Shown here one piece after another: positions 55,054 through 63,836 of a DNA stretch of 64,000 nt. The notes beneath the pieces were generated by a model, which was not told the origin of the DNA, searched no databases, and was given only the letters and a program-made list of their open reading frames with translations. The stretch is from Arthrobacter_E sp044748305. Lineage in GTDB: Bacteria; Actinomycetota; Actinomycetes; Actinomycetales; Micrococcaceae. The stretch covers positions 31,580-95,579 of the forward strand of contig NZ_JBIVFT010000011.1 in NCBI RefSeq assembly GCF_044748305.1, in the 5' to 3' direction. Positions within the stretch are counted from its first letter, which is position 1. Each line of letters begins with the position of its first letter. A program made the position numbers and the translations under genes.

Positions 55054-55605
55054 TCAGAGCCTGCCCCGCACCGACTCGAGGACGCGCAGGAGACTTTCCA
55101 CTTCGGCGTCGGTCTTGGTGGGATCCATGGCGCGGCCTCCCCCGTTCTCCAGCACCGCGTTGAAATAGAGGCCGTCGGACATGTACCTGACGGCACGGGC
55201 GAGATCCTCTCCGAGTTCGGCGGTGAGCACCTCCAGCCACTGCCGCTGAATGCCCACGAAACGGCGCTGAGTCTCCTCGTGCGCCACTTCCGCCAGCCGC
55301 GAGGCCGCGACGAAGGACCTGTCGAGTGGACCGCCGTCCCAGATCGACGCCTTGATGAAGTAGACGCCCGCGCCCTCGGGGGCCGTCTTCATCGCTTCGA
55401 CTTCCTCCTGCGCCAGTTCGTCGAAGCGGTCCAGAAGCGCTGAGATGAGGGCTTCCTTGTTCGCGTAGTGATACAGCAGCCCACCCTTGGAGACTCCGGC
55501 GCGCGCCGCCACGGCGTCCAGGGTCGCGCCCCTCTCACCCACTTCGATCAGCAGGGATTCAAAAGCGTCCAGGACGGCATGACGGGCGACTGGCTTTCGT
55601 GGCAT
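55054..55605 (-). CDS. TetR-family transcriptional repressor
   Basis: A 183-residue regulator from the ATG at 55605 (another ATG three codons earlier). The helix-turn-helix is ATLDAVAARAGVSKGGLLYH followed by YANKEALISALL (residues about 25-56), the standard TetR N-terminus. The C-terminal domain is a helical ligand pocket like those of drug-responsive repressors. It is divergent from a QacA/SmvA-type efflux gene, and a palindromic operator lies between them. The usual logic would be repression of the pump, relieved by its substrate. Confidence 0.88.
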   Translation of the reverse strand: MPRKPVARHAVLDAFESLLIEVGERGATLDAVAARAGVSKGGLLYHYANKEALISALLDRFDELAQEEVEAMKTAPEGAGVYFIKASIWDGGPLDRSFVAASRLAEVAHEETQRRFVGIQRQWLEVLTAELGEDLARAVRYMSDGLYFNAVLENGGGRAMDPTKTDAEVESLLRVLESVRGRL

Positions 55606-55655
55606 GGGTTCCATTCTGCATGGTGCGTCGAAGAGAGGGACTGGATTCAGGTTGA

Positions 55656-55681
55656 AACTATACAGTCCAGACGGTACAGTT
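55656..55681. promoter_or_regulatory. Probable TetR operator between the repressor and efflux genes
   Basis: AACTATAC, ten bases, then GTACAGTT form an inverted repeat (7 of 8 pairs) ending one base before the efflux start codon at 55682. The length and position match TetR-family sites such as those controlling QacA-like pumps. Confidence 0.6.
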
Positions 55682-57250
55682 ATGGACATGACGACCAAAA
55701 CCTTGACTCCTCAGACGAGCCTCGGGACGGCGCCATGGCGTAAGTGGGCCGCCCTGGCGCTTCTCATGGTGCCCGTACTGCTCGTAGCGGTGGACAACAC
55801 CGCCCTCACTTTCGCCCTTCCCGCCATTGCGAGCGCACTGCACGCGAGCGGCGTGGAGCTCCTCTGGATCATCGACGCCTACCCGCTGGTCCTGGCCGCC
55901 CTCCTGGTGGCCATGGGCAACCTCGGCGACCGCGTCGGGCGGCGCAAGCTTCTCATGATCGGCAGCGTCGGCTTCGGCCTGGCCTCCATCGCAGCGGCTT
56001 TCGCCCCGACCGCCGGCGCACTGATCGCCGGCCGCGCGGCCCTGGGCCTGTTCGGCGCCACCTTGATGCCGAGCACGCTTTCCCTGATCCGCAACATCTT
56101 CACGGACGCCAATCAGCGCCGTCTGGCCATCGCCATCTGGGCAGCTTTCTTCTCCGGCGGAGCCGCCATCGGCCCGATCGTCGGCGGCTGGCTGGTGGAC
56201 CACTTCTGGTGGGGCGCGGTACTCATGCTTCCGGCATTCCTCCTGATCCCGCTGCTCGTCCTCGGCGTCAAGATGATCCCCGAGTCCAAAGACACCTCGC
56301 CGCATCCGGTCGACGCCCCCAGCATCGCGCTGTCCATTCTCGCGATGGGCCCGATCGCCGTCGCCATCAAGGAACTGACGGTGCACGGCCTGCAGCCGCT
56401 CCCGCTCGCCCTCGCCTTCTTCGGCCTGGGCATGGGTGTGATCTTCGTGCGGCGCCAGCTCCGGCTGCCCTACCCGATGCTGGACATGTCGTTGTTCTCC
56501 AACCCTGTCTTCAGCACGTCGATCGCGGCCAACGTACTGTCCTTCGTCTCAATGACGGGCTTCATCTTCTTCTTCTCCCAGCATCTTCAGCTGGTGGAAG
56601 GGATGAGCCCCCTGACCGCGGGACTCACGCTGCTGCCCGCCTCCGTCGCGACGATCATCGCGGGACTCAGCTCCGTGCCACTGGTCCGGGCCCTCCGGCC
56701 CGGCATGGTGGTGATGGGCGGCCTCTCGCTGAGCGCCACCGCGTACATCCTGGTGGCACTGTTCGGACAGGCCGTCGGCATGCCGGTATACCTGCTCGCG
56801 GTCTATCTGCTCTCCGTGGGCATCGGCGCCGCCGAGACGATCTCGAACGATCTGATCATGGGCTCGGTCCCCGCCGAGAAGGCGGGTGCGGCCTCCGCGA
56901 TCTCGGAGACCGGCTACGAGTTCGGCGCCCTGCTGGGCACCGCCGTCCTGGGCTCGATCCTGACGGCCAGCTACCAGCAGCACCTGCAGCTGCCGGCCGG
57001 CCTCAGCGATGCCGACGGCTCCGTGGCCCGCGAGACACTGGCGGGCGCCGTCGATGTCGCGCACCGGGTGGGCGGCGAGCTGGGCACACAGCTGATGACG
57101 ACGGCGCAGCACGCCTTCGACTCGGGCGTCACCATCACCGCGGCCATCGGCGCGCTCCTGATGGTGAGCGTGACAGTAGCCGCCGGCATCGGGCTGCGTT
57201 CGGTGCCGAAGGCGTCGAAGGAGAGCCAGCGGGAGCATTCGGCCCACTGA
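55682..57250 (+). CDS. MFS drug efflux transporter, DHA2 (QacA/SmvA-like)
   Basis: A 522-residue transporter with about fourteen hydrophobic helices. Helix 1 has LLVAVDNTALTFALPAIA, with the Asp typical of QacA/SmvA/LfrA pumps for cationic drugs. The cytoplasmic loop is GDRVGRRKLLMIGS (motif A), and motif C appears as AIWAAFFSGGAAIGPIVGGW. The first ATG at 55682 directly follows the palindrome, so the mRNA is probably leaderless; an ATG two codons later is an alternative. Substrates are expected to be lipophilic cations but are not known. Confidence 0.88.
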   Translation: MDMTTKTLTPQTSLGTAPWRKWAALALLMVPVLLVAVDNTALTFALPAIASALHASGVELLWIIDAYPLVLAALLVAMGNLGDRVGRRKLLMIGSVGFGLASIAAAFAPTAGALIAGRAALGLFGATLMPSTLSLIRNIFTDANQRRLAIAIWAAFFSGGAAIGPIVGGWLVDHFWWGAVLMLPAFLLIPLLVLGVKMIPESKDTSPHPVDAPSIALSILAMGPIAVAIKELTVHGLQPLPLALAFFGLGMGVIFVRRQLRLPYPMLDMSLFSNPVFSTSIAANVLSFVSMTGFIFFFSQHLQLVEGMSPLTAGLTLLPASVATIIAGLSSVPLVRALRPGMVVMGGLSLSATAYILVALFGQAVGMPVYLLAVYLLSVGIGAAETISNDLIMGSVPAEKAGAASAISETGYEFGALLGTAVLGSILTASYQQHLQLPAGLSDADGSVARETLAGAVDVAHRVGGELGTQLMTTAQHAFDSGVTITAAIGALLMVSVTVAAGIGLRSVPKASKESQREHSAH

Positions 57251-57339
57251 GCGCGTCGTGCGCCTCAGGAGCCCTGAACATCAAGGCCTGCCGGCCTGGG
57301 GAGTCCGGCATGGAGCCGCTCCGGCGGCTCACGGGGAGC

Positions 57340-57388
57340 GCGCCGCATGGGCCTGACCAGGTCATCCCAGGTCAGGCCCGTGCGGCGC
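57340..57388 (+). terminator. Terminator-like hairpin after the efflux gene
   Basis: A 19-bp stem (57340-57358 against 57370-57388, one G-T pair) with an 11-base loop lies 90 bp after the efflux stop. It lacks a T run but is the strongest hairpin in the gap. Confidence 0.55.
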
Positions 57389-57437
57389 ACATCATATCCG
57401 GCACGGTTTGCCAAATGTGAAGCGCACCACTCATACT

Positions 57438-57456
57438 AAATGAATAATATTCATTT
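57438..57456. promoter_or_regulatory. 19-bp perfect palindrome upstream of aguA
   Basis: AAATGAATA, one A, then TATTCATTT form a perfect AT-rich palindrome 45 bp upstream of the agmatine deiminase start, standing out in a GC-rich genome. It is a likely operator or promoter element for the aguA unit; the regulator is not encoded next to it. Confidence 0.6.
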
Positions 57457-57501
57457 TTGTGGCTCTCCTCACAGACAAGCCCTCACACATTGGAGTCTGA
57501 C

Positions 57502-58557
57502 GTGGCTGAAGAAACCAGCGGCACCGCCAACGCCCCCCTGTGGGTCATGCCCTCCGAAACCGCGGAGCAGTCCAGGCTGTGGATGGCCTTCCCGCACGAG
57601 GGCTACACACTGGGTGAGACGGAAGAGGACGCCCACGCGGCACGCACCACCTGGGCCGCCGTGGCCAACGCCGCGGTGCGGTTCGAGCCCGTCACCATGG
57701 TCGTGGATCCCGCCGACACCGAGATCGCCGCACGCTACCTGGACCCCCGCGTCGAGGTGGTGTCCGCCGAGCTCAACGACGCCTGGATGCGCGACATCGG
57801 CCCCAGCTTCGTCCTGGATTCCGAAGGCCGCCTCGGCGCCGTCGACTGGGTCTTCAACGGCTGGGGCGGCCAGGACTGGGCCGCATGGGACAAAGACTCC
57901 AAGATCGGCTCCTTCGTGGCGTCCCAGACCCCGGCGCAGCTCGTGCCCTCCGCCCTGGTCAACGAAGGCGGCGGAATCCATGTCGACGGCGAAGGAACCG
58001 TCCTGGTGACCGAGACCGTGCAGCTGGATCCGGGCCGGAATCCGGGCGCCACCAAGGCGCAGGTGGAGGCCGAACTGGCTCGCACCATCGGTGCCAGCAA
58101 GGTCATCTGGCTGCCCCGCGGCCTGACCCGCGATTCCGAGGAGTTCGGCACCCGCGGCCACGTCGACATCGTCGCAGTCATGCCGTCCCCCGGCACCGTG
58201 CTGGTCCACCATCAGGAGAACCCGGAGCACCCCGATTACCAGGTGTCCCAGGAGATCCTCGCGCTCTTCAAAGACAGCACCGACGCGGCGGGCCGCCCGT
58301 TCACGGTCATCCCGGTGCCCGCACCCGTCACGCTGGAGGACGAAGAGGGCTTCGTCGATTACAGCTACATCAACCACGTCGCCATCAACGGAGCCGTGAT
58401 CGCCTGCTCCTTCAACGACGAAAACGATGCTCGTGCCGTTGAAGCGCTCTCCGCCGCCTACCCCGGCCGCGAGATCGTCACGGTGGACGCCCGCGAGCTC
58501 TTCGCCCGCGGTGGCGGTATCCACTGCATCACACAGCAACAGCCCGTCGCCCGCTGA
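57502..58557 (+). CDS. aguA: Agmatine deiminase
   Basis: A 351-residue enzyme hydrolysing agmatine to N-carbamoylputrescine and ammonia. Conserved substrate residues lie in NDAWMRDIGPSFVLD and LVNEGGGIHVDGEGTVLVTE. The catalytic cysteine is near the C-terminus in ARGGGIHCITQQQP. The GTG at 57502 follows GGAG by seven bases. The permease gene starts 112 bp downstream, after a hairpin. The pair suggests uptake and use of agmatine or related amines, and a palindromic site upstream suggests specific control. Confidence 0.92.
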   Translation: MAEETSGTANAPLWVMPSETAEQSRLWMAFPHEGYTLGETEEDAHAARTTWAAVANAAVRFEPVTMVVDPADTEIAARYLDPRVEVVSAELNDAWMRDIGPSFVLDSEGRLGAVDWVFNGWGGQDWAAWDKDSKIGSFVASQTPAQLVPSALVNEGGGIHVDGEGTVLVTETVQLDPGRNPGATKAQVEAELARTIGASKVIWLPRGLTRDSEEFGTRGHVDIVAVMPSPGTVLVHHQENPEHPDYQVSQEILALFKDSTDAAGRPFTVIPVPAPVTLEDEEGFVDYSYINHVAINGAVIACSFNDENDARAVEALSAAYPGREIVTVDARELFARGGGIHCITQQQPVAR

Positions 58558-58561
58558 CCTC

Positions 58562-58587
58562 GGGGCCCGCCACCTGGCGGGCCCCTT
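58562..58587 (+). terminator. Short hairpin between aguA and the permease gene
   Basis: GGGGCCCGCCA pairs with TGGCGGGCCCC (58562-58572 and 58575-58585) around two bases, five bases after the aguA stop, followed by TT. It may partially terminate or stabilise the upstream message and reduce permease expression. Confidence 0.5.
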
Positions 58588-58669
58588 CCGGCGTCCGGGG
58601 ACGATACCGGGCAATGTAGTACCGCCTGGCCGCGACGACGCGGCCGGCCTCGCACAGAAAGCCACTCGC

Positions 58670-60187
58670 TTGGAACACCAGCAGCAACGCAGCACGCATC
58701 AGGAGATCGAAGGCAAAGGCCTGAAAACCGGACAGCTCGGTCTCCTCGCCATCGTGGTGATCGGCCTGTCGACCATCGCCCCCGCCTACACCCTGACCGG
58801 GGCTCTCGGTCCCACCGTCCAGGTGGTCGGTGCCCAGTTGCCCATCATCTTCGTGATCGGCTTCATCCCGATGGTCCTGGTGGCCCTGGCCTACCGGGAG
58901 CTGAACACCGATTCACCCGACTCGGGAACCACCTTCACCTGGAGCACCAAGGCCTTCGGCCCCTGGATCGGATTCATGGGCGGCTGGGGCCTCCTCGCGG
59001 CGAACATCATCGTGCTCTCCAATCTGGCCGGCGTAGCGGTGGACTTCTTCTACCTCTTCCTGGCACAGATCACCGGTATCGAGAGCCTCGCCGACCTGGC
59101 CGCGAATCAGTGGATCAATGTCGGCACCTGCCTGGTCTTCGTGGTCGCCGCCGTCTGGATCAGCTACCGCGGCCTGGAGACCGCGAAGAACGTTCAGTAC
59201 ATCCTGGTCGGATTCCAGCTCCTCGTGCTCGGACTCTTCGCCGTCATGGCCATCGTGAACTGGGAGAACTCAGGGCAGGGCATGGCTTTCTCCTGGGAAT
59301 GGTTCGACCTCAGCAAGGTGGACAGCTTCAGTGCCATCTCGGCCGGGATCTCCTTGTCGATCTTCGTCTACTGGGGCTGGGACGTCTGCCTCACGCTGAA
59401 CGAGGAGGCCAAGGACGGCCGCAAGACCGCCGGCAAGGCCGGGACCATCACGGCGATCTCGGTGCTGGCCATCTATCTCGTCGTCTCCATCGCGTGCATC
59501 ATGTTCGCAGGCATCAGCGAGCAGGGCGTCGGCCTGAAGAACCCGGACAACGCGGGCAACATCTTCACTGCCCTGGCGAGCCCGATCATGGGTCCCCTGG
59601 CCATCCTGATGTCGCTGGCCGTGCTCTCCAGCTCGGCGGCGTCCCTGCAGTCCACGTTCATGTCCCCGGCCCGTGGGCTGCTGGCCATGGGCCACTACGG
59701 CGCGTTGCCCAAGGCGATGGCCAAGGTGGATTCCGTCCACTTCACCCCCGCCAACGCGACGGTGGCTGCGGGCATCATCTCCTGGGGCTTCTACGCCGTC
59801 ATGCACATCCTGAGCCAGAACGTGCTCAATGACACCATCCTGGCGCTCGGACTGATGATCTGCTTCTACTACGGGCTGACGGCTTTCGCTTGTGTCTGGT
59901 ACTTCCGGAAGACCCTGTTCACAAGCCTCCGGAACTTCCTGCTGCGGGGTCTGGCACCCGTGGTCGGCGGCATCATGCTGTTCGTCGTCATGATCCAGAC
60001 AGCGGTGGACTCCTGGGACCCCGCGTTCGGCTCCGGCACGGCCGTGTTCGGCGTCGGCCTCGTATTCGTGGTCGGAGTGGGCATTCTGCTGCTCGGCGTC
60101 GTGGTGATGCTCCTCATGGCGCGGAAGCAGCCCGAGTTCTTCCGCGGACAGACCCTCAAGATGGATACCCCGGCGCTCGTCGACTGA
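58670..60187 (+). CDS. APC-superfamily amino acid/amine permease
   Basis: A 505-residue transporter with about twelve hydrophobic helices. The first has LLAIVVIGLSTIAPAYTLTG, and GTTFTWSTKAFGPWIGFMGG is the conserved APC segment between helices 2 and 3. The TTG at 58670 is the most likely start; upstream sequence has no good codon with a ribosome binding site. It lies downstream of aguA on the same strand, so agmatine, putrescine or arginine are reasonable substrates, by context only. A very strong terminator follows. Confidence 0.85.
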   Translation: MEHQQQRSTHQEIEGKGLKTGQLGLLAIVVIGLSTIAPAYTLTGALGPTVQVVGAQLPIIFVIGFIPMVLVALAYRELNTDSPDSGTTFTWSTKAFGPWIGFMGGWGLLAANIIVLSNLAGVAVDFFYLFLAQITGIESLADLAANQWINVGTCLVFVVAAVWISYRGLETAKNVQYILVGFQLLVLGLFAVMAIVNWENSGQGMAFSWEWFDLSKVDSFSAISAGISLSIFVYWGWDVCLTLNEEAKDGRKTAGKAGTITAISVLAIYLVVSIACIMFAGISEQGVGLKNPDNAGNIFTALASPIMGPLAILMSLAVLSSSAASLQSTFMSPARGLLAMGHYGALPKAMAKVDSVHFTPANATVAAGIISWGFYAVMHILSQNVLNDTILALGLMICFYYGLTAFACVWYFRKTLFTSLRNFLLRGLAPVVGGIMLFVVMIQTAVDSWDPAFGSGTAVFGVGLVFVVGVGILLLGVVVMLLMARKQPEFFRGQTLKMDTPALVD

Positions 60188-60200
60188 GCAGGCCGCCACA

Positions 60201-60254
60201 GCCGAAGGGCGGGGTTCCGCATTGCGCAAGCAATGCGGAACCCCGCCCTTCGGC
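60201..60254. terminator. Bidirectional terminator between the permease and dps
   Basis: A perfect 25-bp inverted repeat (60201-60225 against 60230-60254) with a GCAA tetraloop sits 13 bp after the permease stop and 15 bp from the convergent dps stop. Confidence 0.88.
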
Positions 60255-60269
60255 ACATCCTGGACCGGG

Positions 60270-60719
60270 TCAGGCGGACATGTTCTCCGCACCGATGAGC
60301 CAGGCCTGCTGCTCCAGCCCCTCCAGCACCGTGTGCAGGAGGTCCGCCGAGGTGGGGTCCTCCTCGTCCACCTGGTCGTGGACCTTGCGCGTGGTGCCGA
60401 CGGTGGCGTTGATGGCCGCGACGATGCGGTCGATGGCGTCATGCGTGGAGATCAGGCCCTCGGGGAACGCCGCGAGACTGGTGTCCTTCTCGACGGTGAC
60501 GCTGCGTCCGTCCGGGACGGCCTCCAGGGCGCGCATGCGCTCGGCGACGTCGTCACTGAGGTTGCGGGCCAGGTCGATCAGGACGTCCAGCTGGAGGTGC
60601 AGATCGCGGAAGTTCGGTCCCACGATGTTCCAGTGGGCCTGCTTGCCCTGCAGGTGCAATTCGATCAGGTCGGTCAACACGGCCTGGAGATTGGCCGCGA
60701 GCGTGGGTGATGCCTTCAT
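60270..60719 (-). CDS. dps: Dps-family DNA-binding ferritin-like protein
   Basis: A 149-residue member of the Dps/ferritin-like family, which oxidises and stores iron and protects DNA. The ferroxidase-centre region is KQAHWNIVGPNFRDLHLQLD, with the His and Asp/Glu residues at the dodecamer interface. The C-terminus is short and lacks a Lys-rich DNA-binding tail. The ATG at 60719 follows AGAGGAGC. The gene lies 74 bp downstream of the polysaccharide deacetylase gene on the same strand. Confidence 0.9.
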   Translation of the reverse strand: MKASPTLAANLQAVLTDLIELHLQGKQAHWNIVGPNFRDLHLQLDVLIDLARNLSDDVAERMRALEAVPDGRSVTVEKDTSLAAFPEGLISTHDAIDRIVAAINATVGTTRKVHDQVDEEDPTSADLLHTVLEGLEQQAWLIGAENMSA

Positions 60720-60793
60720 GCTTGCTCCTCTGAGTCGGTTCGTACCGGTCCCTTCCGACGCTATCCCACTTTCGGGACCGCCGGACAGAGGGG

Positions 60794-61609
60794 TCACGCG
60801 CCGATGAAGTCCTCCAGCCGGACCACTGTCAGCCCCGATGCGCGTTGCGCCGCATGGAAGGCGGCCAGGTCCGCTGCGAACTCCTTGCGGAAATGCATGA
60901 GACAGATATCACCCGGTCGCAGGGCGTTGCCCACCTGAAAATCCATGTGCCCGGCGTTGGCCTTGCATTCCCAGTGGATGATGGCCTTCAGCCCGGCCGC
61001 GGCAACGGCCCGGCGCATGGCGTTGGAGTAGAAGCCTCCCGGCGGCCGGAACAGCGTGGGGGCGACGCCGTATTCGGCCGTGATGTAGTCCCGCATGCCG
61101 ACGATCTCGCCGAGCTGGTACTCGTAGGACGCATTCACCATGCTCGTGTTGTGACTGATCGTGTGGTCCTGGATGTGGTCGCCACGCTTCTGGAAGGCCT
61201 TGAAGAAGCCGGGGTTCTCCCCCATGGCGCTCTTGGTCAGGAACAGGGTCGCGGGATAGCCGTACTGGTCCAGGAGCTGCAGTTCCCTGGGGCTCTTGGC
61301 CAATCCGTCGTCGATGGTCAGGAACACCACCGGCTGTTTGGTCGTGACCCGGGTGATGACCGGGACCATGCCGTCCTGAATCGGCGGGATCTTGAAATCA
61401 CTCACGAACGTCGGCTGCGGCTTCGGTGCCGCGGGGCGCGAGGCGACGACGGACGACGGCGGGCCACCCGACGGCGGCCCCGCAGGTCCCGGGTGAGCGG
61501 CCGGCGTCGTGTCCTCCGCGACGAGGCCACACGAAGCCAGCAAAGGCGTGGCCACGACCCCCAGAGCGGCCAGTGCCGCGCGTCGGGTGATCGGTTGTTC
61601 GTTCGTCAT
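60794..61609 (-). CDS. Polysaccharide deacetylase lipoprotein (NodB domain)
   Basis: A 271-residue exported enzyme. The leader ITRRAALAALGVVATPLLAS has a twin-arginine pair and the lipobox LLASC, so the mature protein should be lipid-anchored outside. A Pro/Ala linker leads to a NodB domain: VVFLTIDDGLAKSP (catalytic Asp-Asp), IQDHTISHNTSM (HxxxH metal site) and LFRPPGGFYSNAMR. It would remove acetyl groups from a surface polysaccharide or peptidoglycan. The ATG at 61609 is the start. It is divergent from the gcvH riboswitch. Confidence 0.88.
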   Translation of the reverse strand: MTNEQPITRRAALAALGVVATPLLASCGLVAEDTTPAAHPGPAGPPSGGPPSSVVASRPAAPKPQPTFVSDFKIPPIQDGMVPVITRVTTKQPVVFLTIDDGLAKSPRELQLLDQYGYPATLFLTKSAMGENPGFFKAFQKRGDHIQDHTISHNTSMVNASYEYQLGEIVGMRDYITAEYGVAPTLFRPPGGFYSNAMRRAVAAAGLKAIIHWECKANAGHMDFQVGNALRPGDICLMHFRKEFAADLAAFHAAQRASGLTVVRLEDFIGA

Positions 61610-62132
61610 CAACAGCCCCCTGTGATTCTCACCATGATCGTAGATCCGCGGCGTGCCCCGCCCAGGCACACCGCGCCGTCGTTCGTCTTGCATTTCCCAC
61701 GCGGCACCGGATATCGTGTGAGCCGCATCACCGCAAGGTGACGCATGCCGATGATCCGCGGCGGGAGAGCCCTGCCGGTCACCCCGGTCAGGCGCCGTAG
61801 GAGCAAACCCTCCCCGGGAATCTCTCAGGCACCCGTACCGCCGCGGCCAGGCGCCTCTGGAAAGCAGTCCGGACATCCGGACTCACCGACGGTGCAAGCG
61901 GACTCACAGCCCGCGGAATCTCTCAGGTCCCATACAGAGCGGGGAGGAACCCTGTCATCGTGGCGCCCGCCGGGCGCCTGAGCCAAGGAGTTCCCCTGCC
62001 CGCCGGACCCGCTTCACTCCCCCGCCAGGCCTGGCGACGCGCCTCCGTGCGCCGCCCCGGCATCCGCGGTGCGGCCCGGCCGGCCTCCTGGCACGCACGG
62101 TGCATGAGCCGCAAAGGAAATGAGGTAGTGAG
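61610..62132. other. 523-bp intergenic region between the deacetylase gene and gcvH
   Basis: No gene is seen. The stretch holds the tandem glycine riboswitch (61755-61950), a small 7-bp hairpin at 61962-61978, and the gcvH ribosome binding site. Promoters for the divergent deacetylase gene and for gcvH must lie between 61610 and 61755, but no clear -35/-10 pair was identified. Confidence 0.7.
61755..61950 (+). promoter_or_regulatory. Tandem glycine riboswitch upstream of gcvH
   Basis: Aptamer one (about 61756-61843) has GGCGGGAGAGCCC, GGCGCCGTAGGAGCAAA, AATCTCTCAGGC and GTACCGCCGC. Aptamer two (about 61848-61950) has CCTCTGGAAAGCAGTCCGG, CACCGACGGTGCAA, AATCTCTCAGGTCCC and ACAGAGCGGGGAGG. 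Both closely match the pair upstream of gcvP, so glycine should control both units together. Confidence 0.92.
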
Positions 62133-62516
62133 ATGAGCAAAGTGGCCGCGGAGCTGAGGTATTCAGCCGAGCACGAATGGGTGGCTCTCGAGGATGGTGG
62201 CACGGCCGGGGTCGGGATCTCCGCCGTGGCGGCTGAGGCCCTCGGCGACATCGTCTATGTGGATCTCCCGGAAACCGGAAGCACCCTGACCGCGGGCGAG
62301 ACTTGCGGTGAAGTCGAATCCACCAAGTCGGTCTCGGATCTGTATGCTCCCGTCAGCGGTGAGGTCATCGAGGTCAATGCAGCCCTCGCGGACGATCCCG
62401 CCTTGATCAACAGCGATCCCTACGGTGCAGGCTGGCTGTTCAAGGTCGCTGTGACCTCGGAAGGGCCACTGTTGTCCGCCGCCGAGTACGCAGCAGCGAA
62501 CGGAGGCGAACTGTGA
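62133..62516 (+). CDS. gcvH: Glycine cleavage system H protein
   Basis: A 127-residue lipoyl carrier protein that shuttles the aminomethyl intermediate between GcvP, GcvT and the lipoamide dehydrogenase. The lipoylated lysine is in CGEVESTKSVSDLYAPVSGE, and the N-terminal YSAEHEWVALEDGG is typical. GAGGTAGTGAG precedes the ATG. Its stop overlaps the glyA start (GTGA), so the two are translationally coupled. The lipA gene that would supply the lipoyl group follows glyA. Confidence 0.95.
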   Translation: MSKVAAELRYSAEHEWVALEDGGTAGVGISAVAAEALGDIVYVDLPETGSTLTAGETCGEVESTKSVSDLYAPVSGEVIEVNAALADDPALINSDPYGAGWLFKVAVTSEGPLLSAAEYAAANGGEL

Positions 62517-63829
62517 ACTCCACGACCGCCGAATACGAGCAGATCGTCTCCGCTTCCCTGAACTCCACGCTGTCCGAGCTGGACCCCGAGATCGCGACCA
62601 AGATCGACGACGAGCTGCACCGTCAGCGCGACGGACTGGAGATGATCGCCTCCGAGAATCACACCGCGGTGGCCGTCATGCAGGCTCAGGGCTCGGTCCT
62701 GACGAACAAGTACGCCGAGGGATACCCCGGGAAGCGGTACTACGGCGGCTGTGAACACGTCGACGTCATCGAGCAGCTCGCCATCGACCGTCTCAAGACA
62801 CTTTTCGGCGCTGAGTACGCGAACGTCCAGCCGCACTCCGGCGCCCAGGCGAACGCCGCGGTGATGCACGCGCTGATCAAGCCAGGCGACACCATCATGG
62901 GTCTGAATCTCGCTCACGGCGGGCATCTGACGCACGGCATGCGGATCAACTTCTCCGGCAAGCTGTACAACGTGGTGCCCTACGGCGTCCGCGAGGACAC
63001 CCACACCGTGGACATGGCCGAGGTCGAGCGGCTCGCTCAGGAACACCGCCCCGCGCTGATCGTGGCCGGCTGGTCGGCGTACGCCCGGCAGCTCGACTTC
63101 GCCGAGTTCCGCCGGATCGCCGACTCCGTGGGCGCCTACCTCATGGTGGACATGGCGCACTTCGCCGGGCTCGTGGCAGCGGGCCTGCACCCCTCGCCGG
63201 TGCCGCATGCTCACGTGACCACCTCCACCACGCACAAGACCCTCGCCGGCCCTCGTGGCGGCGTCATCCTCTCCAACGACGCGGACATCGCGAAGAAGAT
63301 CAACTCCGCCGTCTTCCCTGGTCAACAGGGTGGGCCTCTGGAGCACGTCATCGCCGGAAAGGCCGTGGCCTTCGGGATCGCGGCGTCTGCCGAGTTCCGG
63401 GAGCGTCAGGAACGGGTGCTCTCCGGGGCCCGGATCCTCGCCGAGCGGCTCACGCAGCCCGATGTCACAGCCAAGGGCATCGCGGTCGTCTCCGGAGGCA
63501 CCGATGTCCATCTGGTACTGGTGGACCTGCGGAATTGCGAACTGGACGGGCAGCAGGCCGAGGACCGTCTGGCCGCCATCGACATCACCGTCAACCGCAA
63601 CGCCGTGCCGTTCGACCCGCGGCCTCCGATGGTCACCTCCGGCCTCCGGATCGGCACCCCGGCACTCGCAACCCGCGGATTCGGCGAAGCCGCCTTCCGC
63701 GAGGTCGCGGACATCATCGCCGAAGCCCTGATCGCCGACGGCGACGCCGATCTCTCGGGACTGCGCGAGCGAGTGGCGGCTCTCGCCGCGGCTCACCCGC
63801 TGTACCCGGGTGTCAGCTCGCTGGCCTAG
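62513..63829 (+). CDS. glyA: Serine hydroxymethyltransferase
   Basis: A 438-residue PLP enzyme interconverting serine and glycine with tetrahydrofolate. The N-terminal GLEMIASENHTAVAVMQAQG and the cofactor-lysine segment VTTSTTHKTLAGPRGG are diagnostic. The C-terminal region has the GLRIGTPALATRGFG block. It starts at a GTG overlapping the gcvH stop. Sharing the glycine riboswitch with gcvH would let the methylene-folate released by glycine cleavage be used to make serine. Confidence 0.95.
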   Translation: MNSTTAEYEQIVSASLNSTLSELDPEIATKIDDELHRQRDGLEMIASENHTAVAVMQAQGSVLTNKYAEGYPGKRYYGGCEHVDVIEQLAIDRLKTLFGAEYANVQPHSGAQANAAVMHALIKPGDTIMGLNLAHGGHLTHGMRINFSGKLYNVVPYGVREDTHTVDMAEVERLAQEHRPALIVAGWSAYARQLDFAEFRRIADSVGAYLMVDMAHFAGLVAAGLHPSPVPHAHVTTSTTHKTLAGPRGGVILSNDADIAKKINSAVFPGQQGGPLEHVIAGKAVAFGIAASAEFRERQERVLSGARILAERLTQPDVTAKGIAVVSGGTDVHLVLVDLRNCELDGQQAEDRLAAIDITVNRNAVPFDPRPPMVTSGLRIGTPALATRGFGEAAFREVADIIAEALIADGDADLSGLRERVAALAAAHPLYPGVSSLA

Positions 63830-63836
63830 CCTCGTC

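Noticed and set aside
59270..60442. A 390-codon minus-strand frame covering the permease 3' end and the start of dps
   Set aside because: It crosses a strong bidirectional terminator and two genes with clear family motifs.
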